64,000 nucleotides of DNA, taken from assembly GCF_013874595.1 (NCBI RefSeq), contig NZ_CP059431.1, positions 1,922,001 to 1,986,000 on the forward strand, written 5' to 3'. The position numbers and the translations under genes are program-made. The notes under the pieces were generated by a model. That model saw nothing but the letters and a program-made list of their open reading frames with translations. It searched no databases and had not been told where the DNA came from. Source of the stretch: Flavobacterium sp. xlx-214. Its GTDB lineage: Bacteria > Bacteroidota > Bacteroidia > Flavobacteriales > Flavobacteriaceae. Shown in pieces: positions 48,956-57,498 of the stretch (positions are counted from its first letter, which is position 1; each line of letters begins with the position of its first letter).

Positions 48956-48984
48956 TTGTACCTCGCAGTATTTTACTACATTTG
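48956..48984 (+). promoter_or_regulatory. Promoter of the small TPR membrane protein
   Basis: TTG at 48956-48958, 18-base spacer, TACATTTG at 48977-48984, 22 bases before ATG 49007. It makes the long open frame back to 48863 unlikely to be translated. Confidence 0.6.
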
Positions 48985-49006
48985 CAAAATTAAAATATTT
49001 TTTGAA

Positions 49007-49570
49007 ATGATTAATAAAAATATAAAAATTGTAGTCATAGTTGTTTTATTAGCAACTGCAATTTGGCAGTTTACTGAAAATAATATTGGAAACGGAATTT
49101 TTCTACTACTTTTAATGTTAATAATAGTGCTTATTTATTTTAAAAACGAAATGTTAATCATGACGTTGTTTAAATTTAGAAAGCAAGATATGGAAGGTGC
49201 TAAGAAGATTTTAGATAAAATTAATCCAGATACCGCTTTAATTAAAAATCAACAAGGATATTACTATTATTTAAGTGGAATTATTGATGCACAAAACAAT
49301 TTAAATCAGGCTGAAAAGCATTTTAGAAAAGCAATTGATTTAGGTTTAAATCAAAAAGAAGATTTAGCTGTAGCAAAGTTGCAATTAGCTGGTATTTCTA
49401 TGAGTAAAAACCGTCCTGCTGAGGCTCAGAAATTAATGGCAGAAGCTAAGCAACACGATACCAAAGGAATGTTAAAAGAACAAATTGGTATGATGGAAGC
49501 TCAAATGAAACAAGTAAAAGGTCAAAAAGTGCCTATGTGGTACAATCATAGTAAAAAAAGAGGGTTTTAA
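49007..49570 (+). CDS. Small membrane protein with TPR-like repeats
   Basis: 187 residues from ATG 49007. Two closely spaced membrane helices (about residues 6-22 and 28-46) are followed by TPR-like helices: DMEGAKKILDKINPDTALIK, YYYYLSGIIDAQNNLNQAEK and AVAKLQLAGISMSKNRPAEA. The C-terminus is basic. The soluble part should face the cytosol and bind a partner protein. No enzymatic motif; no recognised family name. Divergent from rpmH with a well-formed promoter. Confidence 0.8.
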   Translation: MINKNIKIVVIVVLLATAIWQFTENNIGNGIFLLLLMLIIVLIYFKNEMLIMTLFKFRKQDMEGAKKILDKINPDTALIKNQQGYYYYLSGIIDAQNNLNQAEKHFRKAIDLGLNQKEDLAVAKLQLAGISMSKNRPAEAQKLMAEAKQHDTKGMLKEQIGMMEAQMKQVKGQKVPMWYNHSKKRGF

Positions 49571-49586
49571 ATTTTTTTAATTTAAG

Positions 49587-49610
49587 AATGTCGTTTTAAT
49601 TAACGGCATT
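49587..49610 (+). terminator. Terminator after the small TPR protein
   Basis: Nine-bp stem with one G-U pair (49587-49595 with 49602-49610) and a following T run. Confidence 0.75.
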
Positions 49611-49659
49611 TTTTATTTATTGAAATATTTGTTTCATTGTTTCTTAATAGAATTATCTT

Positions 49660-50526
49660 ATGCGATTTTTATACCTTTTTTTAGTTTGCATTGTCTTAGG
49701 ATGTAGCAAACACGCTAACAATCAAATAAATTTTGATTTTTCAAAAGACCAAGATTTTAGAATTGTATCTGTTTTTAATGAACAAAAGTACAACGAATTA
49801 AAAGAGCATTTACCTAATCAAATAAAAGCGAATACAGAAAGCGAAGAATCGTATCGATTCTATTCTTATTTGTCTTTAAAACCTAATAAGGAGTTTACTT
49901 TTTTAATAGGAAATAGCTTTATGTATGGAAATTATGAAGTAATTTCTAAAGACGAAATTTTGTTGAAATCGGTAGATTTTGGTTCTATTTCTTTGAAAAT
50001 TATGCAACAAAAAGGAGATTATATTCAAGTTTATGGCGATTTTAAAAACTATAAAAGTGATATGATGGTTGAATTGGATGGTAACACCCATTATTTTCTT
50101 AATTTAGATACCAATTTAAAGAAGTTAAATAAAGAAAATGATATCCGTTCTTTGGCTTTTAATCAGTGGCGTTTTCCTCCTATAAAAGAAGAAACTGATG
50201 TAGAAATCAGAAATCGTTTAATTCAAAACCTAAAATACATTACTGCATATATGCGTGTTCATATGTATGGTGGCTATAGTGAAATTCATACGGCAGGTAT
50301 TTATTCACCGTTTCTTTATGCAAAAAATGGACTGTTTTTATACGAATGGCAACGTGTAGATTATTTCTGGAAACACATATTTTATAATGAAAAAGATGCT
50401 GAAAAGGCTTACAATATGCTAAAAAACACATTTTATGTTATTGAAGCACCAGCGTTTATTGATAATTGGTTCGTTTACAATGAAAGTTGTATTCAAAAAT
50501 TAATTATTCAGTTAGAAAATGAGTGA
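49660..50526 (+). CDS. Lipoprotein of unknown function
   Basis: 288 residues with a clear lipoprotein signal (RFLYLFLVCIVLGCSKHAN, lipidated Cys at residue 15). The mature part is mixed alpha/beta with no motif I recognise. Readable stretches include FTFLIGNSFMYGNYEVISKD and IRSLAFNQWRFPPIKEETDV. The beta-strand-rich first half (residues 70-150) could be a lipocalin-like fold, but this is only an impression. It stands between two terminators and so forms its own unit. Confidence 0.75.
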   Translation: MRFLYLFLVCIVLGCSKHANNQINFDFSKDQDFRIVSVFNEQKYNELKEHLPNQIKANTESEESYRFYSYLSLKPNKEFTFLIGNSFMYGNYEVISKDEILLKSVDFGSISLKIMQQKGDYIQVYGDFKNYKSDMMVELDGNTHYFLNLDTNLKKLNKENDIRSLAFNQWRFPPIKEETDVEIRNRLIQNLKYITAYMRVHMYGGYSEIHTAGIYSPFLYAKNGLFLYEWQRVDYFWKHIFYNEKDAEKAYNMLKNTFYVIEAPAFIDNWFVYNESCIQKLIIQLENE

Positions 50527-50543
50527 TAACTGTTAATAAATAA

Positions 50544-50570
50544 AAAAACATTCCAATTTGGAATGTTTTT
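50544..50570. terminator. Bidirectional terminator between the lipoprotein and yebC
   Basis: Inverted repeat 50544-50556 with 50558-50570; the innermost bases form the loop. A and T runs flank it, between convergent genes. Confidence 0.8.
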
Positions 50571-50574
50571 TTTA

Positions 50575-51285
50575 TTAAGCCATTGTAGTATAAACATTTT
50601 GTACATCGTCATCTTCTTCAATCTTTTCTAACAATTTTTCAACATCGGCAATCTGCTCTTCTGTTAATTCTTTTGTTACTTGAGGAATACGATCAAAACC
50701 TGATGATAAAATTTCCATATTACGTTCTTCTAGCTCTTTTTGAATCGCGCCAAAACTATTGAATGGTGCGTAGATTAAAATTCCATCTTCGTCTTCAAAA
50801 ATCTCATCAACACCAGCATCAATTAATTCTAATTCAAATTCTTCTAAATCTAAACCCTCCACTTTAGCAATTCTAAAGTTACATGTATGATCAAACATAA
50901 AATCTACAGAACCTTGGGTTCCCATAGTTCCATTACATTTATTAAAATACGAACGAATATTAGCTACAGTTCTATTATTATTATCAGTTGCAGTTTCAAT
51001 TAAGACAGCAATACCATGTGGTGCATAACCTTCAAATAAAACTTCTTTATAGTTTGCTGTATCTTTATCAGATGCTTTTTTAATAGCGCGTTCTACGTTT
51101 TCCTTAGGCATATTTGCAGCTTTTGCATTTTGCATTACCGCACGTAAACGGGCATTGGTTTCTGGGCTAGGTCCGCCTTCTTTAACAGCCATTACGATAT
51201 CTTTACCAATACGTGTAAACGTTTTTGCCATTGCAGACCAACGTTTCATTTTTCTAGCCTTTCTAAATTCAAACGCTCTTCCCAT
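50575..51285 (-). CDS. yebC: YebC/PmpR-family protein
   Basis: 236 residues, the usual length. The N-terminus MGRAFEFRKARKMKRWSAMA leads into ARLRAVMQNAKAANMPKENV and the conserved central block YEGYAPHGIAVLIE-like (here FEGYAPHGIAVLIETATDNN). The family has been described both as transcriptional regulators and, more recently, as factors that relieve ribosome stalling at proline stretches. Cytosolic. The -7 box candidate lies 30 bases upstream. Confidence 0.95.
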   Translation of the reverse strand: MGRAFEFRKARKMKRWSAMAKTFTRIGKDIVMAVKEGGPSPETNARLRAVMQNAKAANMPKENVERAIKKASDKDTANYKEVLFEGYAPHGIAVLIETATDNNNRTVANIRSYFNKCNGTMGTQGSVDFMFDHTCNFRIAKVEGLDLEEFELELIDAGVDEIFEDEDGILIYAPFNSFGAIQKELEERNMEILSSGFDRIPQVTKELTEEQIADVEKLLEKIEEDDDVQNVYTTMA

Positions 51286-51314
51286 TTCTGATTACTTTTT
51301 TTATTAATTTTACG

Positions 51315-51322
51315 CAAAATTA
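51315..51322 (-). promoter_or_regulatory. Candidate yebC -7 box
   Basis: Minus strand TAATTTTG, matching TAnnTTTG; -33 element not clear. Confidence 0.4.
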
Positions 51323-51378
51323 TAGAAAAGTTATTCTTTAATAAAAAAAAACACTAATTATTTTAACTTCAAAACAAA

Positions 51379-52026
51379 ATGAAAAATACACTTTTTATTG
51401 CTTTATTAACATCTTTCATAACCAATGCTCAGGTGAGAGAAAAAGGATCCGTTGAAATTCAACCTTATGCTGGCTTCTCTACTTCTAAACTTTATAGTGA
51501 TGGAGGAGCAACTTATAAAAGCATTGTTTCTCCATCTTTTGGAGTTGATTTTGAATTTTACTTCAGTAGTAAATGGTCTTTAAAATCAGGAATAGAGTTT
51601 TTAGAGATAGGTTTAAAGAACCCAACTTTTTATGACCCGTATTCTGTAAGAAATGAACCTAAATATGAAGAAAGATTATCAAATATTGCTGTTCCCATTC
51701 ACGCAGCTGTTCATTTTGGAAAAAAACGCAATCTTTACTTAAATTTTGGACCAACACTTATTTATGGTATAAGGTATAAAACAACAGATGGGTTTGGGAC
51801 TGATATTAATGATATTGAAGATCGTTTTTATGGAGGATTAGGTATTGGTGTAGGATATAAACTTCCAATAAATGAGACTTTTTCTCTTGCTTTAGATTAT
51901 CAGAGTTTTACGAGAATTCCTGAATTTATTACATATGGTAGTGAAACGCATTTTTACTTTTACGGAAGTTCAGCTTTAAACGTTAAAGCTATTATTAATT
52001 TAAGTTCAAATAAAGAAAGTAAATAA
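51379..52026 (+). CDS. PorT-like outer-membrane barrel, copy 1
   Basis: 215 residues. Signal peptide ending TNAQ, then VREKGSVEIQPYAGFSTSKL and alternating beta strands (GVDFEFYFSSKWSLKSGIEF, NIAVPIHAAVHFG, YLNFGPTLIYGIRYK), the texture of the PorT/outer-membrane beta-barrel family. An eight-strand barrel is expected. The next gene encodes a clear paralogue 3 bases downstream. Function unknown; PorT itself belongs to type IX secretion, but this family is broad. Confidence 0.8.
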   Translation: MKNTLFIALLTSFITNAQVREKGSVEIQPYAGFSTSKLYSDGGATYKSIVSPSFGVDFEFYFSSKWSLKSGIEFLEIGLKNPTFYDPYSVRNEPKYEERLSNIAVPIHAAVHFGKKRNLYLNFGPTLIYGIRYKTTDGFGTDINDIEDRFYGGLGIGVGYKLPINETFSLALDYQSFTRIPEFITYGSETHFYFYGSSALNVKAIINLSSNKESK

Positions 52027-52029
52027 GCA

Positions 52030-52698
52030 ATGAAGAAGATTTTATTATTTTCATTACTATTTGTACCTTCTATGAATGCTCAAGTAAGAGAAAAAAATGA
52101 TTTTGAGATTGCCCCAACAATTGGCTACGGACTTTCTGCTTTTTATGGAACTGAAGATAATTACATTCCTAAAGAATACAAAGAAAGCAGTAATTTATCA
52201 TCGATAAATTTTGGAGTTGGGGTTGATATTTATTTTTCCAATAGAATTAGTTTGCGCTCTGGAATTTACTTCATTAGAATGGGAACTGAAGGTTTTCAAT
52301 ATGAAAATCCATTTAATGGACGCGGAACTTACGTTTCACAAAAGATAAATTACGTTACAGTTCCTGCGCATTTTAATTATCATTTTGGTGTGCAACGTAA
52401 TTGGAACTTTTATTTAGGACCATCTTTTGGTATCCTAGGAAAAGCTACAAATAATGATATAGATATAAAATACTATGTAAACGAGTATCAAGTTGGTGCT
52501 GGTTATGGTGTAGGGTATAAATACATACTAACAGATAGAATAGGTATTGGGGTAAACCTTGATAATTTTATAGGATTAACTTACGTGCCTAAAAATGTAA
52601 TTTCTGATGATGGTTATGGAAACAAAACAGAAACACAGCAGAAAATTAAAAACCTTCAGGGAAGTATTAATTTTAAATTTATTTATTTGTTGAAATAA
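52030..52698 (+). CDS. PorT-like outer-membrane barrel, copy 2
   Basis: 222 residues. Same layout as its neighbour: signal peptide ending MNAQ, then VREKNDFEIAPTIGYGLSAF, GVGVDIYFSNRISLRSGIYF, YVTVPAHFNYHFGVQRNW and YLGPSFGILGKA. The mature proteins share the start QVREK and many strand positions, so they arose by tandem duplication and then diverged. Co-transcribed; the stop lies inside the following terminator. Confidence 0.8.
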   Translation: MKKILLFSLLFVPSMNAQVREKNDFEIAPTIGYGLSAFYGTEDNYIPKEYKESSNLSSINFGVGVDIYFSNRISLRSGIYFIRMGTEGFQYENPFNGRGTYVSQKINYVTVPAHFNYHFGVQRNWNFYLGPSFGILGKATNNDIDIKYYVNEYQVGAGYGVGYKYILTDRIGIGVNLDNFIGLTYVPKNVISDDGYGNKTETQQKIKNLQGSINFKFIYLLK

Positions 52699-52728
52699 AA
52701 AAACCGAAGCAAATGCTTCGGTTTTTTT
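52697..52728 (+). terminator. Terminator of the tandem barrel genes (30-bp twin at 53543)
   Basis: A 15-bp stem (52697-52711 with 52714-52728; the loop widens in practice) and a run of nine T. Bases 52699-52728 are the exact reverse complement of 53543-53572. Confidence 0.85.
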
Positions 52729-52761
52729 TTTAAAATATATATAGAAATATTTAAAAAGTTT

Positions 52762-53371
52762 TTAGTCACAATCATTATACATGTTAACAATATCTTCAAG
52801 TGAAAGATCTTTAGTTTCTATATTTTTAAGCTTTTCACAGTCATTTAAATAACCTTCAATTAAATTTTTAATTAAGGGTAATTTTGGACCAATTTTAATA
52901 GCCATATATTCTTCATTAGCAAGAATCATGATTTTATCATCTTTCTTTTTTAACATGTGCATTATCATTGGTGGATCACCTACAGCTTTAACTACCAAAT
53001 CACCTTTTTTAGATATATTAAACCAAGTGCTTGTTACAAAATATTCTAAACGATCTCCTTTTATGTTATTCACTTTTAAAAACCAATAATATCGATCAAA
53101 TTCTTTATACTTATTAGATTTATACTTTGCATAATTGCTGTAAACAAAACTATATGGAATATTGTTTATATTAACATTTACAAGAGAAATTTGTTCACCA
53201 GCAATTTTATCACCATTAAAGACAATTACTTTTGAAGCGCATCTTAAAGGGACCTCAATTTTTCCAATTTTATAAGTTCCATCTTTAAAAAAAAATGGTT
53301 CCATCAAATTCTTGAGCATGAAAAAAATTTGGTAAAAGACAGATAATGATCAATATAAATATTTGCTTCAT
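52762..53371 (-). pseudogene. Secreted protein gene split by one base in a T9 run
   Basis: The main open frame (start 53319, 185 residues) begins without a signal peptide. A minus-strand ATG at 53371 opens another frame that gives a good signal peptide (MKQIFILIIICLLPNFFHAQ) followed by EFDGTIFF, then stops at 53287-53285. Both frames meet at nine T (minus strand; 53295-53287). With eight T they join as one 203-residue exported protein continuing KDGTYKIGKIEVPLRCASK. The body has LEYFVTSTWFNISKKGDLV and no family motif I know. It could be a sequencing error in the homopolymer, a decayed gene or a phase-variable one. It lies between two matching 30-bp hairpins. Confidence 0.75.
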
Positions 53372-53542
53372 TTGAATAATGTGTTTGTTTTAATTTAACT
53401 CAATTACTGTTAATAATTAAAATTTGAAAACAAATTAATTGTTTTTTACTTTAAAAATCAAATTTAAATCATAACTTTTTATAATAATCAAGATAATAAA
53501 TACCAAAGTAATAAACGCATATAGTAATAACCGAAAAGCAAT

Positions 53543-53572
53543 AAAAAAACCGAAGCATTTGCTTCGGTTTTT
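53543..53572 (-). terminator. gcvT terminator (inverted 30-bp twin of 52699-52728)
   Basis: Stem-loop with arms AAAACCGAAGCA and its complement, 20 bases past the gcvT stop. The remaining bases 53372-53542 hold no supportable gene. A minus-strand frame there gives a hydrophobic peptide but depends on the hairpin being coding. Confidence 0.85.
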
Positions 53573-53591
53573 CTTATCAAGAATATAGTGA

Positions 53592-54674
53592 TTATTTTTT
53601 GTAAAAAGGTGTTTTAACAACTTGTGCTTTTACATCATTCTTACGGATACGGATAAAAATTTCTGATCCTTCTTTTGCAAATTCTTTATTTACATACCCC
53701 ATTCCAATTCCTTTGTTCAATGAAGGTGATTGTGTGCCCGATGTTACATGACCAATTACATTTCCTTCTGCATCAACAATTTCGTAATCGTGACGTGGAA
53801 TTCCTCTATCAATCAACTCAAAACCAATTAATTTTGTTGCCACACCGTTTTCTTTATCTGCTTTAATAGCTTCAGCATTTACAAAATCTTTAGTAAATTT
53901 TGTTACCCATCCTAAACCAGCAGCGATTGGTGATGTAGTATCGTTAATTTCGTTTCCATATAAACAATACCCCATTTCTAAACGTAACGTATCACGAGCA
54001 GCCAAACCAATTGGTTTAATTCCATAGGCTTTACCAGCTTCTAAAACGGCATTCCAAATATCAACAATGTCTTCGTTTTTAGCGTAAATTTCAATTCCAC
54101 CAGAACCTGTATATCCTGTTGCAGAAACAATTACGTTTTCTTTACCAGCAAAAGTTCCTGTTTCAAACGAATAGAATTTTAAATTAGCCAAATCAACATT
54201 TGTAATTGCCTGCATAGCTTCGTTTGCTTTAGGACCTTGAATAGCCAATAAACAGTAAGCATCAGATAAATTTTCAAAAGCTGCATTCATTGAGTTATGA
54301 GAAGCAATCCATTCAAAATCTTTATCAATGTTTGATGCATTTACAACCATATAATAATCGTTATCGGCAACTTTATAGGTAATAATATCATCAACAATTC
54401 CACCTTTATCATTTGGTAAATAGCTGTATTGTGCTTTTCCGTTTACTAAAACCGATGCATCGTTTGAAGTAACTTTTTGAATTAAATCTAAAGCGTTTTC
54501 GCCCGAAATTTTAAATAATCCCATGTGCGATACATCAAAAACACCAACTCCGTTTCTTACCGTATCGTGTTCTATATTAACGCCTTCGTATTGAACCGGC
54601 ATATTGTATCCTGCAAAAGGAACCATTTTTGCGCCTAAAGCTACGTGAACGTCATTTAAAGGTACTTGTTTCAT
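53592..54674 (-). CDS. gcvT: Aminomethyltransferase (glycine cleavage T protein)
   Basis: Transfers the methylene group from the aminomethyl-lipoyl H protein to tetrahydrofolate. 360 residues. Diagnostic segments: [97 protein letters not shown], and the C-terminal barrel [11 protein letters not shown]. Full length. gcvH and gcvP are not in the window, common when the system is dispersed. Clear terminator; a near-consensus -7 box (TATTTTCG on -, 54714-54707) lies upstream. Confidence 0.97.
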   Translation of the reverse strand: MKQVPLNDVHVALGAKMVPFAGYNMPVQYEGVNIEHDTVRNGVGVFDVSHMGLFKISGENALDLIQKVTSNDASVLVNGKAQYSYLPNDKGGIVDDIITYKVADNDYYMVVNASNIDKDFEWIASHNSMNAAFENLSDAYCLLAIQGPKANEAMQAITNVDLANLKFYSFETGTFAGKENVIVSATGYTGSGGIEIYAKNEDIVDIWNAVLEAGKAYGIKPIGLAARDTLRLEMGYCLYGNEINDTTSPIAAGLGWVTKFTKDFVNAEAIKADKENGVATKLIGFELIDRGIPRHDYEIVDAEGNVIGHVTSGTQSPSLNKGIGMGYVNKEFAKEGSEIFIRIRKNDVKAQVVKTPFYKK

Positions 54675-54748
54675 AATTGTTGACTGATAAATATTTTTAA
54701 ACGAAGCGAAAATACGCTAATTTTAAAAGATTAACAATTTTAAAGCTT

Positions 54749-57157
54749 TTATAATTTTACATTTCGTAAGCGAAGGGCATTTGCAATAACCGAAACCGAA
54801 CTTAAACACATTGCTAATGCTGCAACCATAGGTGATAATAACATGCCTGTAGCGTAATAAAATACACCTGCTGCTACAACAACCCCAATGGTATTATAAA
54901 TAAAGGCAAAGAATAGGTTTTGTTTGATGTTTTTCATTACATTTTCGCTTAAACCAATGGCCTTTTTTACGTTTGAGAAAGCATTGTTTAACAAGGTAAT
55001 TTTAGAAAAATCTTGTGCTAAATCAGATCCGCTTCCCATGGCAATACCAATATCAGCTTTAGCTAAAGCGGGTGCATCGTTAATTCCGTCGCCAACCATG
55101 GTAATGATTTTACCTTCTTTTTGGATGGATTCAATCATCTTTAATTTATCTTCGGGTAATTGTTGTGCAAGCACTTTATCAATGCCAATTTGTTTAGCAA
55201 TTGCATTTGCCGTATGTTGATGATCGCCTGTTAACATCACCACTTCAATACCTTTGGTATGTAAATAATCAATGGTTTCTTTTACATCAGGTTTAATAGC
55301 ATCGTGAATAACAGCTAAACCAACAATTTCATTATCAATGGCTACATACGAAACTGTTTTTCCTTGACTTTGAATAGCTGCTACTTGATTTAAAACATTT
55401 TCTGAAATAATTATCTTATTTTGTTCTAACAAAGCAGCATTTCCTAACAATACTTTTTTATTGTTTACCATACCTTGCATACCTTTTCCGGCAATATTAG
55501 CCACCATTTTATTAGGTTGAAAAGAAATATTTAATGATTTTGCTTTTTCTTGAAAGGCGTGTGCAATAGGATGCTCACTGCTTGCATTCATATCAGCGGT
55601 AATCTTAATTAATTCGTTTTCTGAAAAAGATTGTAAAACAACTATTTGTTCTAAACTTGGTTTACCTTCGGTTAAGGTTCCTGTTTTATCGGTAATAACC
55701 ACGTTTGTTTTTTGTAACAATTCTAAGGCTTCGGCTTTTTTAATTAAGATACCATATTCGGCTCCTTTTCCAATTCCCATCGAAATGGATACTGGTGTTG
55801 CCAATCCTAAGGCACACGGACATGCAATAATTAACACTGCAATGGCATTTTGTAAACCAAACAATAACGAAGCTTCGCTTGATAAATAACCCCAATAAAC
55901 AAAGGTGATTAGGGCAATAGCTACTACAATTGGTACAAAATATCCTGAAATAGTATCGGCTAAACGTTGAATTGGCGCTCGTGATAAACTTGCTTTATTT
56001 ACCATTTCGATGATTTGTGCAATAGTAGTTGTTTGTCCAACACGTGATGCTTTCATGGTAAATTGCTGATCGGTGTTGATACTTCCTGCCAAAACTTCAT
56101 CGTTTACTGTTTTTTCAACCGGCAAAGGTTCACCTGTTAACAAGGCTTCGTTAATAGAAGTACTTCCTGAAAGAATAACGCCGTCAACAGGTACTTTTTC
56201 TCCGGGTTTTACTAAAATTTCGTCGTTAATTTGTACATCATCAATCGCTTTTTCTGTCGGATTTCCATCAATTAAAACAGTCGCATTTTGTGGTACTAAA
56301 TTCAATAAATGTTCTAAAGACGATTTGGTTTTTTGATGTGCACGTGCTTCTAACCATTGACCTAAAATCATCAACGTAAAAATAACAGCTACACTTTCAA
56401 AATAAATAGGCAAGTGCTCTGACGTATGAAACGCGTGTGGATTAAGCAATACATAAAACGAAAATAAATATGCCGCAATAGCTCCTAAGCCAATTAAGCT
56501 AAACATATTTAAGTGCCAAGTTTTAAATGAAACCCAAGCGCGCTTTAAATAGTTTTTACCAATATATAAAACAGCCGTTGCACCAATAAACTGCAACCAC
56601 AATGCTACATTAAAAGGTATAAGTTTATATATAAAACTATCATGGCTCATTCCAAACATGGCAATAATGAATACCGGAATGGTTACAGCTAATGATTGAT
56701 AAAATAGTTTTTTTAAATGATTAACTTCCTCATTATCAGATGCACTTCCACCAATTTTAATCAAATCCATACCACAAACGGGGCAACCTACGTTGCTATC
56801 GTACACTTTATCGCCTTCACAAAGCATCGGACAATAATATTTGCCCGCTAAATGCTCTAAATTTTTAGGTGGTTGATTGTGTGCATCGTGACTATGAACT
56901 GCGTGATGTGCAATTTCAGATACCGTTTCGCTACCATCAACATTTTCTGTGATTTCTTGTATTGTATAAGGTCCTTTGTGCGATAAAGCGTGTTGCAAAT
57001 CGTCTAAAGGAATCTTCTTTTTCGATTCAATAATTGCTTCCGCTGGTTGTAAACTTACTGTTACATTCTCGGCAAGTGGTTGTAATGCTTCGGTAACCTT
57101 AGCCTGACAACCACTACACGTCATTTCATTTATTTTATACCTTGTTTTCATACCCAT
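54749..57157 (-). CDS. copA: Copper-exporting P1B-type ATPase
   Basis: 802-residue inner-membrane pump that ejects Cu(I) from the cytosol. Order: HMA metal-binding domain with CSGC (Cys14/Cys17); a histidine-rich linker (AHHAVHSHDAHNQ); a heavy-metal-binding domain CPMLCEGDK...CPVCGMDL (about 108-135); membrane helices; the TGEPLPV actuator; the ion-site CPC in IIACPCALGLATPVS; the phosphorylation site DKTGTLTEG; MLTGDHQHTANAIA; and GDGINDAPALAKADIGIAMG. All catalytic motifs are intact. The CopZ-like gene ends one base before this ATG, so the two are coupled. Silver is a possible alternative ion. Confidence 0.96.
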   Translation of the reverse strand: MGMKTRYKINEMTCSGCQAKVTEALQPLAENVTVSLQPAEAIIESKKKIPLDDLQHALSHKGPYTIQEITENVDGSETVSEIAHHAVHSHDAHNQPPKNLEHLAGKYYCPMLCEGDKVYDSNVGCPVCGMDLIKIGGSASDNEEVNHLKKLFYQSLAVTIPVFIIAMFGMSHDSFIYKLIPFNVALWLQFIGATAVLYIGKNYLKRAWVSFKTWHLNMFSLIGLGAIAAYLFSFYVLLNPHAFHTSEHLPIYFESVAVIFTLMILGQWLEARAHQKTKSSLEHLLNLVPQNATVLIDGNPTEKAIDDVQINDEILVKPGEKVPVDGVILSGSTSINEALLTGEPLPVEKTVNDEVLAGSINTDQQFTMKASRVGQTTTIAQIIEMVNKASLSRAPIQRLADTISGYFVPIVVAIALITFVYWGYLSSEASLLFGLQNAIAVLIIACPCALGLATPVSISMGIGKGAEYGILIKKAEALELLQKTNVVITDKTGTLTEGKPSLEQIVVLQSFSENELIKITADMNASSEHPIAHAFQEKAKSLNISFQPNKMVANIAGKGMQGMVNNKKVLLGNAALLEQNKIIISENVLNQVAAIQSQGKTVSYVAIDNEIVGLAVIHDAIKPDVKETIDYLHTKGIEVVMLTGDHQHTANAIAKQIGIDKVLAQQLPEDKLKMIESIQKEGKIITMVGDGINDAPALAKADIGIAMGSGSDLAQDFSKITLLNNAFSNVKKAIGLSENVMKNIKQNLFFAFIYNTIGVVVAAGVFYYATGMLLSPMVAALAMCLSSVSVIANALRLRNVKL

Positions 57158-57158
57158 T

Positions 57159-57377
57159 TTATTTAGATAGTACTTCTATTTCTTCAATTTGATAAGCGCC
57201 TTTTAAAGATAAAGCTTCTTGTAAAACTGCAATTGGAATTTTTTGTTCAGAAGTTATAATTGCTTCTGAAGGATTCAAAGTTACCGTTACATTTTCTGTA
57301 ACTGTTTGTAAAGCCGATGTTACGTTTGCTAAACATCCACCACATGTCATTTTGCTGATTTTATATCTTGTTGTCAT
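57159..57377 (-). CDS. CopZ-like copper chaperone (HMA domain)
   Basis: 72 residues, a single HMA ferredoxin-like fold with CGGC (Cys12/Cys15) that binds Cu(I) and can hand it to the ATPase. Almost every second residue equals the N-terminal domain of the adjacent CopA: both read RYKI..MTC.GC.A.VT.ALQ...ENVTV.L.P.EAII and KIP...LQ.ALS.KG.Y. A recent duplication of one domain into the other is likely. Co-transcribed with copA behind the candidate promoter at 57399. Confidence 0.93.
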   Translation of the reverse strand: MTTRYKISKMTCGGCLANVTSALQTVTENVTVTLNPSEAIITSEQKIPIAVLQEALSLKGAYQIEEIEVLSK

Positions 57378-57398
57378 AATTCATTATTTTTATTAGTA

Positions 57399-57406
57399 CA
57401 AAGATA
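57399..57406 (-). promoter_or_regulatory. Candidate promoter box of the copper genes
   Basis: Minus strand TATCTTTG matches TAnnTTTG, 21 bases before the CopZ-like ATG. No TTG at the usual spacing, which would fit activator-dependent expression. Confidence 0.45.
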
Positions 57407-57466
57407 CTTTGGGATGAATGGTTAGCGCTTACATAATTTCTGAAATGATTTATATAATTTATAAAA

Positions 57467-57489
57467 AAAACCGACAATCAGTCGGTTTT
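57467..57489 (-). terminator. Terminator of the SGNH/T9SS protein gene
   Basis: Nine-bp stem (57467-57475 with 57481-57489, loop AATCA) with A/T-rich tail, 9 bases past the stop. Confidence 0.75.
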
Positions 57490-57498
57490 ATAGTTGAT

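Noticed and set aside
48863..49006. 48-residue N-terminal extension of the small TPR membrane protein
   Set aside because: The consensus promoter at 48956-48984 lies inside it, so it should not be transcribed as coding sequence.
53435..53620. Minus-strand frame giving a 61-residue peptide with a hydrophobic stretch
   Set aside because: Its first half is the end of gcvT in another frame and it runs through the gcvT terminator. No start signal of its own.
53672..54674. Glycine riboswitch upstream of gcvT
   Set aside because: Only about 75 A/T-rich bases separate gcvT from copA, with no conserved riboswitch core.
54924..55220. Plus-strand 98-codon frame inside copA
   Set aside because: Antisense to the conserved catalytic part of a P-type ATPase; the frame is open because of the composition of copA.
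55974..56336. Plus-strand 87-codon frame from 56073 inside copA
   Set aside because: Antisense shadow of the actuator region, no supporting signal.
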